Positions 10,735-18,122 of a DNA stretch of 64,000 nt are shown here, piece by piece. The position numbers and the translations under genes are program-made. Below the pieces are notes generated by a model that saw nothing but the letters and a program-made list of their open reading frames with translations, was not told the DNA's origin and did not search any database. Each line of letters begins with the position of its first letter. The first letter of the stretch is position 1. This DNA is from ECT2AJA-044 sp965262845 (GTDB lineage Bacteria > Bacteroidota > Bacteroidia > Flavobacteriales > ECT2AJA-044): positions 124,001 through 188,000 of the forward strand of contig CBDHFX010000001.1 of assembly GCA_965262845.1 (NCBI GenBank). Reading direction: 5' to 3'.

Positions 10735-11253
10735 TCAATATGCGATGATAATGGATTTTCGATAACAGGAAGTTTCATCGAAAAGGGAGGCTTTATAATT
10801 CTTGTAATATTTAGCGTAAGCCTTTTCAAGGTTATAATGTTGAATGAATACCGTTTTTTTTATGTGTTTCCAATTATTTTTCTTTAAGTGAATTCTCCCA
10901 CTATTAAGAACAAGGTTATAAAAATCATTAAATTCATTATATTTAAATCCTTGTAATCTAAAGAATCTTTCTTCCTGATCACTATAAGCTAATATATATG
11001 CACATTCTTCACATTCAACACATTTTGATTTTATCGATAAAAAAACACATTCTAAAATTTCTTCATGGTCTAATATAGTGACTTCATAATATTTTAAAAT
11101 AGTATCTATAATATTTTCTTTATTTTCAAAATAAAAGTCATTATGATCGGCATGCACAAGCATTACGGCCATATCTTTAACATGCTCAAAAGCCTGGCCC
11201 TGACTTATAGTGACCTGACACCATATTACTATTACAAGTAGTAAATGCCTCAT
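10735..11253 (-). CDS. Secreted hypothetical protein beside an IS remnant
   Basis: The 172-residue product starts at ATG 11253 with a signal peptide (MRHLLLVIVIWCQVTISQGQ). The frame continues upstream for 27 more codons, but those come from the end of the neighbouring IS remnant, so the downstream ATG is preferred. The mature protein contains a CVECEEC cysteine cluster after FLSIKSK, an FRLQGFKYNEFNDFYNLVLN segment and a lysine/tyrosine-rich C-terminus. No family was recognised. The IS inverted repeat ends only seven bases upstream of the start codon, so the native promoter has probably been displaced and any expression may come from the element. Confidence 0.55.
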   Translation of the reverse strand: MRHLLLVIVIWCQVTISQGQAFEHVKDMAVMLVHADHNDFYFENKENIIDTILKYYEVTILDHEEILECVFLSIKSKCVECEECAYILAYSDQEERFFRLQGFKYNEFNDFYNLVLNSGRIHLKKNNWKHIKKTVFIQHYNLEKAYAKYYKNYKASLFDETSCYRKSIIIAY

Positions 11254-11260
11254 ATTATTG

Positions 11261-11620
11261 CTTAACTTCCTAAAAAACGACTTGTACTTACTGCGATCAG
11301 TGCCTAATGCTTCTGGTTTCTCCGTAGCTTTCAATCTGATTCATGGCCCTAATGGCCTTATTACTTTCATCCTATGCACTAGCCAGGTGATTCGTACCGC
11401 CAAAATCGTAAATCCTCGGCTATAGGCAAGGATCCAATCCGCTGAACGGTTCGAACTCTGGGTCCCTTTGTCTTGCTATCACGATAACTTTCCACCAATT
11501 TGCGGTTGCGGTTGGTTTTTCCCTTGGGTTTTACTGTGCTGCATTGAATGTACATCTTGCAAACGTAGCCACTACAAACATAGTATCTACGCCTTCTCCA
11601 AACTATTTTAGGAAGTTAAG
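11261..11620. mobile_element. Internally deleted IS element (MITE-like) with 15-bp inverted repeats
   Basis: CTTAACTTCCTAAAA at 11261-11275 is repeated exactly in reverse complement at 11606-11620, enclosing 330 bp. Inside, on the minus strand, is the start of a transposase (11379-11555). No target-site duplication was obvious. The element is far shorter than an autonomous IS, so it is a deletion derivative that could only move with a transposase supplied in trans. Confidence 0.75.
11379..11555 (-). pseudogene. Truncated transposase, IS1634/IS4-like N-terminus
   Basis: A 58-codon frame from ATG 11555 to TAG 11379 encodes KTNRNRKLVESYRDSKTKG and RVRTVQRIGSLPIAE. This matches the usual N-terminus of IS1634-type DDE transposases (a VESYR segment followed by a QR..I..LG segment). 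The DDE catalytic domain is missing. The remaining bases up to the inverted repeat read ALGTDRSKYKSFFRKLS in another frame and may be the fused 3' end. Family assignment rests on this motif alone. Confidence 0.6.
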
Positions 11621-11632
11621 TTAAGAGGTTTT

Positions 11633-11920
11633 TTACCATTCTTCGCCTTTCAAAAATTTGCTCCCATACTTTTCCAATAAACTAGCACTTCGTTTTACCG
11701 CTTCCAAGTATTGCCTTCCTTTAGGCTGTATCGTTTGGGGTTCAAAATTTGACTCATATTTTTTAATGAGACTCTCCAAAGGCTTTACCTTATTCCAATA
11801 TTCAGCATCGTTAGGGTACTGTGTTTCTTTGCCTTTGATTATATCCACATTGAAAACGCTATCTCTATAATCGTGGCTTATGCCGATTTTTCCAAATTCA
11901 TTTTGATAAATCAAAAACAC
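11633..11920 (-). CDS. Small hypothetical protein, possible immunity partner or gene fragment
   Basis: A 95-residue acidic/lysine-rich product with no signal peptide (FLIYQNEFGKIGISHDYRDS, then NDAEYWNKVKPLESLIKKYES and LEAVKRSASLLEKYGSKFLKG). The only start is GTG 11920, four codons after an in-frame stop. No known family. It follows the Rhs-tail-like gene (12181-12540) on the same strand, so an immunity role is a reasonable guess, but it could also be the end of a larger damaged gene. The IS remnant begins 12 bases after its stop codon. A 10-bp tandem repeat lies just upstream. Confidence 0.45.
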   Translation of the reverse strand: MFLIYQNEFGKIGISHDYRDSVFNVDIIKGKETQYPNDAEYWNKVKPLESLIKKYESNFEPQTIQPKGRQYLEAVKRSASLLEKYGSKFLKGEEW

Positions 11921-11938
11921 ACCTGAATTACTTACTTC

Positions 11939-11979
11939 ATTTTGAATTATTTTGAATTATTTTGAATTATTTTGAATTC
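11939..11979. repeat. Tandem repeat, 10-bp unit, four copies
   Basis: The unit attttgaatt is repeated four times without error, directly upstream of the start of the 95-residue gene on the minus strand. The period equals about one DNA turn. Such tracts can change copy number by slipped-strand pairing and alter promoter spacing. Confidence 0.85.
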
Positions 11980-12036
11980 AAAATTTTGTTCCAAAAAAAC
12001 AAATTCTTTTTTTATTATGTAAAACTATCAATTAAT

Positions 12037-12156
12037 TTATATTTCATCTTTAATCGTCTTCAAATACTTCTTTAATTTCCATTCCAAAATAAATATTTTT
12101 TTCAGAATATATGAAATTTTTTTTTTGTCATACATTGCATATTTTTTATTTTTCAT
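12037..12156 (-). CDS. Very small lysine-rich reading frame, uncertain
   Basis: A 39-residue frame from ATG 12156 (MKNKKYAMYDKKKISYILKK ...) to TAA 12037. The reading passes an A10 and an A7 run. A one-base shift at the second would give the alternative ending NIYFGMEIKEVFEDD, which looks more protein-like. It is either a tiny cationic protein or a frameshifted small gene. It lies 24 bases after the Rhs-tail-like gene on the same strand. Confidence 0.25.
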   Translation of the reverse strand: MKNKKYAMYDKKKISYILKKIFILEWKLKKYLKTIKDEI

Positions 12157-12180
12157 AATTTGTTTGATTTATTTGAATAA

Positions 12181-12540
12181 TCACAACTTTTCATTTTGCC
12201 CAATCAACCATTTTTTTTTGACTTTAACTACATTATCAAGCATTCTATTTACACTGCCATAATCAAAACTCATTTTTGAAAGCTCTTTTGCGACTGTTTT
12301 TGAACCACACTTTGCAGTTAAATCAGCTAATCCACCGCCTGCAAGATTCCCGATAAATTCGACAGCAAAATCTTGTAAGGCTTGTGTGTAGTCTGAACCT
12401 GCATTGAAGGCGTTTACCAAAAGATCACCCGAAGCTGTGGCAGCTGCTTTTTCACCCTCCTCTTTAAAAGTCACACCCTTTTTAGCATACACCACCCGAA
12501 GCTCAGGTTTTTGGTCATACGTTATTCGAAGACAACCCAT
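12181..12540 (-). CDS. Orphan Rhs-tail-like protein, possible polymorphic toxin module
   Basis: 119 residues starting MGCLRITYDQKPELRVVY. This start is characteristic of short orphan proteins in Bacteroidota that carry Rhs/polymorphic-toxin C-terminal modules without the Rhs core. The middle (SGDLLVNAFNAGSDYTQALQ) and the glycine-rich FAVEFIGNLAGGGLADL look like a pre-toxin or short hydrophobic segment. The C-terminal 40 residues (KELSKMSFDYGSVNRMLDN, KVKKKWLIG) would be the variable domain, though no nuclease motif was recognised. A TATCTTTG -7 box lies 32 bases upstream. The small genes following on the same strand are candidates for immunity partners. Function is inferred from the N-terminal signature only. 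Confidence 0.55.
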   Translation of the reverse strand: MGCLRITYDQKPELRVVYAKKGVTFKEEGEKAAATASGDLLVNAFNAGSDYTQALQDFAVEFIGNLAGGGLADLTAKCGSKTVAKELSKMSFDYGSVNRMLDNVVKVKKKWLIGQNEKL

Positions 12541-12571
12541 CGTTTTCCCGTTTTTTTAAGAGTGGGTGCCT

Positions 12572-12579
12572 CAAAGATA
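12572..12579 (-). promoter_or_regulatory. -7 box TATCTTTG upstream of the Rhs-tail-like gene
   Basis: On the minus strand TATCTTTG matches the Bacteroidota TAnnTTTG box, 31 bases before the ATG at 12540. No convincing TTG is found at the expected -33 distance, so this may be a weak or activated promoter. Confidence 0.45.
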
Positions 12580-12794
12580 GACAAGTTTGTTTTATGGAAA
12601 ATACAGCCTTTTTTGCAAAAGAAAAGGGTGTTTGGCGATTCTTTTGTCCCTTCTTTACTGCCCTGTAGGCGGCTTAGGGACCGTAGTCAACTGCTTTTGG
12701 CGAGTCATTAGCATTCTATTTGAAAGATCAATGTCCCTTAGGGCTATAAAAATAGTATTTTGATAAATTGTTGAAAAACATATTTTTATAAAAC

Positions 12795-12831
12795 ATTAAT
12801 TACAGAGCTAGCTACAGAGCTAACTCTGTAG
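12795..12831. repeat. Second copy of the 19-bp repeat, with its own small hairpin
   Basis: attaattacagagctagct at 12795-12813 is identical to the left arm of the hairpin at 7659. It overlaps a second hairpin CTACAGAG-CTAA-CTCTGTAG (12812-12831). Both loci are built from the module ACAGAGCTAGCT. Confidence 0.85.
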
Positions 12832-12994
12832 TTTTATCTTCACGACAAGAACAAAAATGAGCGAATAAAACAGCTTTTATTCTCCGGACGACTTGCGTGC
12901 TGACACTGTCTTGGGGGCCTTTTTTTCACTGCCAGTCAACAAACCATATTCTATTTGGAAGAGAACTGTTCCTTAGAGCCAGGCCAATGCCGAA

Positions 12995-13459
12995 TCAAAG
13001 CTCTTTTAGCAAATACCATGTGTTCCTGCCATTGTCTCTCTTTTGAATTTTAAAAATGGCTCGTTCATTAGCATAGCATTGTTGATATAAATTAGAAAAA
13101 TCCCCCTTGTTTCGAGGAAAAAGAATGTATTTGACAACTTTTTTATTGTTGATGAAAACTATCAAACAATTAACTTCATCATCTTGTAAATTGATCTTGT
13201 CTGCCTGTTTCCAATCAAACCCGAGAGAGGTATTAATTTCTGTGACTGGAGTATAAGGAGAAAAAATACACACTCTTTCCCAATCAAAATTGGTTATCTT
13301 GTTCAATTTGATTTCTGTTGCATTATTATTTTGAATCGCATTACATGCAATATCGATGAACTCATCGTCACTTTCAACTACTAAATCATTATTGACGCAT
13401 GAAATAATACTTGTGCAAAGTATTAAAATACTACTGCTTATTTTTATCAATTGATTCAT
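12995..13459 (-). CDS. Small lipoprotein, recognised family of unknown function
   Basis: 154 residues with a lipobox signal (ILILCTSIISC). The mature part has the order of motifs of a scattered family of small bacterial lipoproteins: NFDWERVCIFSPYTP, then INTSLGFDWKQ, a hydrophobic strand NCLIVFINNKKVVKYILFPRN, a GDFSNL segment and a final RAIFKI strand. The role of the family is unknown to me; members are often found singly in accessory DNA. It lies at the right edge of the AT-rich island, facing away from the nucleotide-sugar dehydrogenase gene, which is also on the minus strand but upstream. Confidence 0.65.
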   Translation of the reverse strand: MNQLIKISSSILILCTSIISCVNNDLVVESDDEFIDIACNAIQNNNATEIKLNKITNFDWERVCIFSPYTPVTEINTSLGFDWKQADKINLQDDEVNCLIVFINNKKVVKYILFPRNKGDFSNLYQQCYANERAIFKIQKRDNGRNTWYLLKEL

Positions 13460-13680
13460 ACTTTAACCCTTTTTGCTTATGATCATTGATACATACTTTT
13501 AAATTATTTTTGAATTTTATTCTACGTTATATTATTATCCTGTATTTTAATTTATAACTAATTCCCTTATACTTTATATATTCATCTGCATACAGAATCA
13601 ATAAATTTTTATTGTTTTTTAGAGTTAAATAAATTTGATAAAAGTAACGTCGTTTCAAGACAAGACAGTACCAACCCGGC

Positions 13681-14955
13681 TTAGAGCCTCCACGTTGGGT
13701 TCGGAACGATCCCTTTTACATCAACAAGAACGCCATCCGGGACAAGAATGGATGAGTAGTCACTATCCGAAAGCTCCAGGAACTCATCGTGTGCCACAGC
13801 CACGATCACCGCGTCATAGCGTTCTCCCATCCCAAACGGGTTGGCCACAACAGTGTGCAAATCTTTATTTTCAGCAGAACCAGCTGAAATCCAGGGATCA
13901 TAGACCTCAATCTTACATCCCAGTGAATTTAATTCCTCAATAATGTCAAAAACGCGCGTATTCCTCAGATCCGGCATGTTTTCCTTAAATGTCAGGCCAA
14001 GTATCAGTACCCGTGCTCCCCTGATCCGCGCACCTTTTTGGATCATCAACCGGATCGTTTTCTCGGCAATGAATTTCCCCATCCCGTTATTGATCTGGCG
14101 ACTGGCAAGGATCAAATTTGGCCTGTATCCAAGCTCTTCCGATCTGAAAGATAGGTAATATGGATCTATACCGATGCAATGTCCTCCAACCAAACCCGGA
14201 GTAAAGGGAAGGAAGTTCCATTTTGTTGAGGCGGCATCAAGTACCTCCCGCGTATCAATTCCCATATGATCAAAAATGATGGCCAACTCATTAATGACCG
14301 CAATGTTGATATCGCGCTGGGTATTTTCGATCACCTTAGCTGCCTCTGCCACTCTTATGCCCGACACTTTGTACGTAGGCACTTCCAGGATCTCCTGATA
14401 GAGCGCATCTACCTGATCGGCCACTTCAGCAGTGGACCCTGAAGTGATCTTCGTTATTTTCGTCAGCGTGTTTTTCCTGTCTCCGGGATTTATCCGTTCA
14501 GGCGAATAGCCAACAAAAAAGTCTTTATTGTACAGCAGTCCCGAAGCCTGTTCCAGTATTGGCACACAAATTTCTTCCGTAACACCCGGGTAAACCGTGG
14601 ACTCATAAATAACCACATTCCCGGATCTCAGGTAGCCCCCAATGGTCCTGGAAGAGGAGCGTATAGGTGTCAGGTCCGGAATATTATTATGGTCTATTGG
14701 TGTCGGAACAGTGACAATAAATACGTCAGCCCTCTCAAGAGCTTCCGGATTACTGGTGAAACTCAGGTTATTGAGCACCGAATGCAGTTTGTCAGGCTCT
14801 ATTTCCCGGGTTCGGTCAATTCCTTTAGACAACTCACTGACCCGTTCATCGCTTATGTCATAGCCAATAACCTTTCTATACCTGGCAAATTCCACCGCCA
14901 GGGGAAGGCCAACATAACCGAGCCCTACTACTGCTACTGTTTTTTTTTTGTCCAT
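13681..14955 (-). CDS. UDP-N-acetylhexosamine 6-dehydrogenase (nucleotide-sugar dehydrogenase)
   Basis: Oxidises C6 of a UDP-N-acetylhexosamine (TviB/WbpO/WecC-like family) to the uronic acid using two NAD+, feeding cell-surface polysaccharide. The 424-residue protein has an N-terminal Rossmann motif VGLGYVGLP (residues 10-18), VTVPTPID (81-88), GYSPERINPGD (149-159), EAAKVIENTQRDINIA and GGHCIGIDPYY with catalytic Cys260. The C-terminal UDP-binding domain has LGLTFKENMPDLRNT. The epimer and exact substrate cannot be told by eye. ATG 14955 is chosen over the in-frame TTG at 14976. It is the first GC-typical gene after the AT-rich island. No other capsule genes are adjacent, so it may be a boundary gene of a polysaccharide locus interrupted by the island. 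Confidence 0.9.
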   Translation of the reverse strand: MDKKKTVAVVGLGYVGLPLAVEFARYRKVIGYDISDERVSELSKGIDRTREIEPDKLHSVLNNLSFTSNPEALERADVFIVTVPTPIDHNNIPDLTPIRSSSRTIGGYLRSGNVVIYESTVYPGVTEEICVPILEQASGLLYNKDFFVGYSPERINPGDRKNTLTKITKITSGSTAEVADQVDALYQEILEVPTYKVSGIRVAEAAKVIENTQRDINIAVINELAIIFDHMGIDTREVLDAASTKWNFLPFTPGLVGGHCIGIDPYYLSFRSEELGYRPNLILASRQINNGMGKFIAEKTIRLMIQKGARIRGARVLILGLTFKENMPDLRNTRVFDIIEELNSLGCKIEVYDPWISAGSAENKDLHTVVANPFGMGERYDAVIVAVAHDEFLELSDSDYSSILVPDGVLVDVKGIVPNPTWRL

Positions 14956-15144
14956 CTGTATCGTGCCTTTTTTCAACTGCCCCCAACTTTAGAGCAGCAA
15001 AAGTGCCAAATTAAGGATTACTATCATTAATCTGTTTGATCGGAAGCCTTTGTCACAGACCAATAAACGGATCTTATATGCATTTATGTTGTTATCTGGC
15101 TCATGCCGGCGACCTGTCAGGTGTTGATTTAGTACCTTACGGGC

Positions 15145-16086
15145 GTGAAACAGGATCCTCTTTTTGCACCCGTAGCTGCGATAATCGCCATGATATGGGG
15201 ACCCTTTGTCAACGCCCAGACCCTGTATTCCAGTCAGGAATCTCTCAACCGCGTTTGGTCGAATCCGGCCGAAACCGCTTTTCAAACCACTGGTGGGATC
15301 CGTCTGAATACCCGGCTGCAGCAATTTTCAGGAGTACCGGGGATCCCGTACCAAACCTATTGGGTTACTAACGAAAATCAGATCAGCGACTGGTTCAACT
15401 CCGGTATTTCCTTCTATTACGATCTCGATGGCCTCGCTCTCAATCGCTTTCAACTGGGCGTACCTTTTGCTTTCCATTTCGGCAATGCGTTCCGTTGGTC
15501 CATGGGGGTGGCCCCTTTTGGACACCTATGCTACTATGGCATTGCCACGGGCGACCTTCCGATCGAGACGCCCGGGGGTTTTCCGGCCGGGAACGAATGG
15601 ATCTGGAATGCAGGTGCCCACTTAGGAGGAGCCATTGAGTACCAGGGCCTCCATGCCGGAGTTTCCTGGTTCAATGCCCTTCACACCGCGAACGACTTCA
15701 CCGGGTACGAGGTCAACCGCCTCTATGCCTCGCACCGTTTCTCACTGCAGGAAGGCGCGGTTCTTGAGCCAGTGGTTACGGCCCGGTTCAACAAGCAGTT
15801 CAATGTAAACGATTACGGTGCCCACCTCTGGCTTCAGGATGCCATTCTGCTGGGTGTACACTGGCGCAACGTTACGGGCGGATACGGAAACTGGCTCATT
15901 CTGCAGGTTGGCTATATAAAGGTCAACCAGTTTGAATTCCACACGTCCTTTGACCTCGATATGGGCGTTAGACACCCCGGGTTCAACGCCGAGGTCGGCT
16001 TGCAGTACAACCTAAACGACAACAAACCAGGGCCCTCACGGGCCGATGAGCCCCTCCGCGGGTTTACTCAACCCAGTCGGAAATGA
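15145..16086 (+). CDS. PorP/SprF-family outer-membrane protein
   Basis: A 313-residue predicted beta-barrel of the PorP/SprF family, associated with type IX secretion and attachment of cargo to the cell surface. It starts at GTG 15145 with a signal peptide ending FVNAQ. The next segment SSQESLNRVWSNPAETAF corresponds to the family's NPA motif. Alternating strands follow (FQLGVPFAFHFG, YSLTYLG-type strands, LILQVGYIKVNQFEFH, GFNAEVGLQYNLND). It lacks the complete typical motif set, so I rate it as a divergent member. It is divergent from the dehydrogenase gene and its last 23 bases overlap the end of the convergent PD40 lipoprotein gene. A second family member lies beside gldK. Confidence 0.7.
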   Translation: MKQDPLFAPVAAIIAMIWGPFVNAQTLYSSQESLNRVWSNPAETAFQTTGGIRLNTRLQQFSGVPGIPYQTYWVTNENQISDWFNSGISFYYDLDGLALNRFQLGVPFAFHFGNAFRWSMGVAPFGHLCYYGIATGDLPIETPGGFPAGNEWIWNAGAHLGGAIEYQGLHAGVSWFNALHTANDFTGYEVNRLYASHRFSLQEGAVLEPVVTARFNKQFNVNDYGAHLWLQDAILLGVHWRNVTGGYGNWLILQVGYIKVNQFEFHTSFDLDMGVRHPGFNAEVGLQYNLNDNKPGPSRADEPLRGFTQPSRK

Positions 16087-17203
16087 ACAGGTTCGTGGCA
16101 CGGGTTCCACCGTTCACGCGGTTACTCGCGAACACGAGTTTGTCGCCTCCGTAGCTAAACATGGCAAAAGCATCGAACTGGCGGTCAAAAGTGACCTGTT
16201 CCAATCCCTCTCCGTTCACATTGATCAGGTACAAGTTGAATGGAAATCCGCGTTCACTGGCATGATTCGAACTAAAGATGATCTTCTCTCCACCCGGATG
16301 AAAGAACGGTGCCCAGTTGGCCTTTCCGAGGTTGGTTACCTGGGTCAGGTTGCTTCCGTCTGCGTCACAAACATAAATTTCCATGTTGGTCGGCTCTACC
16401 AGTCCCTGCTCCAGCAGCTCTGTATAGCTGGCTATTTCCTCCGCGGTCTTCGGGCGCGAGGAACGGAATACGATCCTGCTTCCGTCCGGCGAAAAGAACG
16501 CCCCGCCGTCGTAGCCCAGCTGATCCGTTATCTGCACGATATCGCTTCCATCAATATTGCAGGTATACAACTCAAGATCTCCTGAGCGGGAAGAGGTAAA
16601 TACCATACGATCACCATTCGGACTTACCGTTGGCTCAGCATCATAACCGGGTCCGCTGATAAGCGTATCCAGGATATTTCCTTCCAGGTCGGCCACAAAA
16701 ATGTCGTAGGTATCGTAGATCGGCCATACGTAAGCTCCACCCTGGCTGCGCTTTGGCTCAGCCGGACAAGCATCGCCCCCGAGGTGGGTTGATGCATAAA
16801 TGATGGTTGTATCGCCCGGCAGGAAATACGAACAGGTAGTGCGTCCCTTTCCGGTGCTCAGCATCGGTGGAGCTACATCTTTACGTGTTCCCCGGGCCAG
16901 GTCCATAAAAAAGATCTGATCACATTTCACCCCCCAGGCTTCGTTGTTCGATTGGAATACGAGGTTGTTATTGTCAAAGCTAAAGTATCCTTCAGCATTA
17001 TCTCCGCCAAAGGTCAGCTGGCGAATATTCGCCAAATGCCTTTCCTGTGGGTAGTGCAACATGGTTTCATCCCTTTCTCCGGTTATTTTTTCGGAGATGG
17101 CCGTGGTATCTGCCCGTTCTGCTTTTTTCGCCTTAGTGGCAGGGCCCTGGCAGGCTATAGATACGGCCGTGAGGCCGGCAAAAAGAAGCGCAGTGGCTTT
17201 CAT
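16064..17203 (-). CDS. PD40/TolB-like beta-propeller lipoprotein
   Basis: 379 residues with a lipoprotein signal (MKATALLFAGLTAVSIAC). The body is a series of WD40-like (PD40) blades of TolB type: FDNNNLVFQSNNEAWG, SPNGDRMVFTSSRSGDLELY, SPDGSRIVFRSSRP, HPGGEKIIFSSNHASERGFP and GDKLVFASNRVNGGT. Such proteins usually bind partners or peptides at the periplasmic or outer face; no peptidase domain follows. Start codon ATG 17203 is well supported by the lipobox. It follows the cupin gene by nine bases and purB further upstream, so the three form an apparent operon. Confidence 0.88.
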   Translation of the reverse strand: MKATALLFAGLTAVSIACQGPATKAKKAERADTTAISEKITGERDETMLHYPQERHLANIRQLTFGGDNAEGYFSFDNNNLVFQSNNEAWGVKCDQIFFMDLARGTRKDVAPPMLSTGKGRTTCSYFLPGDTTIIYASTHLGGDACPAEPKRSQGGAYVWPIYDTYDIFVADLEGNILDTLISGPGYDAEPTVSPNGDRMVFTSSRSGDLELYTCNIDGSDIVQITDQLGYDGGAFFSPDGSRIVFRSSRPKTAEEIASYTELLEQGLVEPTNMEIYVCDADGSNLTQVTNLGKANWAPFFHPGGEKIIFSSNHASERGFPFNLYLINVNGEGLEQVTFDRQFDAFAMFSYGGDKLVFASNRVNGGTRATNLFISDWVE

Positions 17204-17212
17204 ATTGGTGGT

Positions 17213-18094
17213 TTAAGCGTTCCTGATCTGTGCCATAGCCCTATTAGCGCGGGCAAAGGCGGTTTTATTTTTCCAGTTGAACCATTTTTTACCCAGGACC
17301 TTCCGGAGCAGGTCATCTGCGTGGGTAACGATCCCCACCTTACAGAGGCCCAGCAAGCGCACACGCCAATGTGGGCTCAGGGATCGTAAGCTCATAGCGA
17401 ATCCGCCTTCCAGGTACTCTATGTGGTGCCACCAGCCACCTGGAATGAAGAGCGTATCGCCCATTTCCATGATGGTACTTTGGCCTTTTACGTAGTTCAG
17501 GGCCGGGAATTGGTCGTAATCAGGATGGTCAACATCCACCTGGCTATGCACGCCGAAGGGGAATCGGTACAGCAATTCGCTTTGATCCGGCGAAAAAAGG
17601 ACTACCCGTTTTTTACCGTGGAACTGGGTCAGGAACACGTTCGACATGTCCATATCCTGGTGAATGCGAACGATGCTGTGCGCCCCGCCGAAAAAAGTGA
17701 AGGGCAGTTGCTTCACCCAGCCGCGGTTGATGTTTGGGAACTTAAAGTCGTTCTTCAACTCCGGCATATGCCTGAAAATGTTGAAGAGAAAGATCCGCTT
17801 GTTGGTTGGCTCGCGCTCAATGAGGTCCAGATAGTCGCCGAAGCGCATATATTCATCGGGGGTTTTGTATGAGCGGTCTACCTTCCCGGGAATATCGTCG
17901 AAAATGCCAACCTGAATATTTCCCAGTTTCTTGCGGAAAAAGTCCATCGTCCATTTCGTGTAGGCGGGCTCGTTTTTCATAAGCCCACGGATCACAACCG
18001 GCTTGTTCGGTAGTACATACTTCTTGCGGAATTGCTCAGCAGTGATTGCTCCTACTTCGTACTGGTCAATGAGTTGACTAAAATCAATTGGCAT
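17213..18094 (-). CDS. JmjC-like cupin domain protein (cupin_8), putative Fe(II)/2-oxoglutarate hydroxylase
   Basis: 293 residues with the layout of FIH/JmjC-type oxygenases. The iron-binding triad can be read as HxD in SIVRIHQDMDMSN and a distal His in FIPGGWWHHIEYL. Between them are FHGKKRVVLFSPDQ and a 2-oxoglutarate-binding strand region. The N-terminus has VVIRGLMKNEPAYTKWTMDFF, another family hallmark. Substrate unknown; relatives hydroxylate protein side chains. No signal peptide, so cytoplasmic. It lies between purB (28-base gap) and the PD40 lipoprotein (9-base gap) in one direction. The link to purB is likely simple operon sharing. Confidence 0.85.
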   Translation of the reverse strand: MPIDFSQLIDQYEVGAITAEQFRKKYVLPNKPVVIRGLMKNEPAYTKWTMDFFRKKLGNIQVGIFDDIPGKVDRSYKTPDEYMRFGDYLDLIEREPTNKRIFLFNIFRHMPELKNDFKFPNINRGWVKQLPFTFFGGAHSIVRIHQDMDMSNVFLTQFHGKKRVVLFSPDQSELLYRFPFGVHSQVDVDHPDYDQFPALNYVKGQSTIMEMGDTLFIPGGWWHHIEYLEGGFAMSLRSLSPHWRVRLLGLCKVGIVTHADDLLRKVLGKKWFNWKNKTAFARANRAMAQIRNA

Positions 18095-18122
18095 AGATCA
18101 TTTTCCTTACTCGTCGGCAAAA

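Larger units (their letters stand above)
12541..12994. other. Intergenic stretch with repeats and hairpins
   Basis: No gene is supported. Besides the -7 box at 12572-12579 it holds the second copy of the 19-bp repeat (12795-12831), an A/T hairpin at 12863-12882 (GAATAAAA, loop CAGC, TTTTATTC) and two imperfect 31-bp copies of an attctatttg... sequence at 12713-12743 and 12948-12978. Confidence 0.6.

Noticed and set aside
12713..12978. Pair of imperfect 31-bp repeats (attctatttg...)
   Set aside because: About 24 of 31 bases agree; in AT-rich DNA this is too weak to interpret, so it is only mentioned in the intergenic note.
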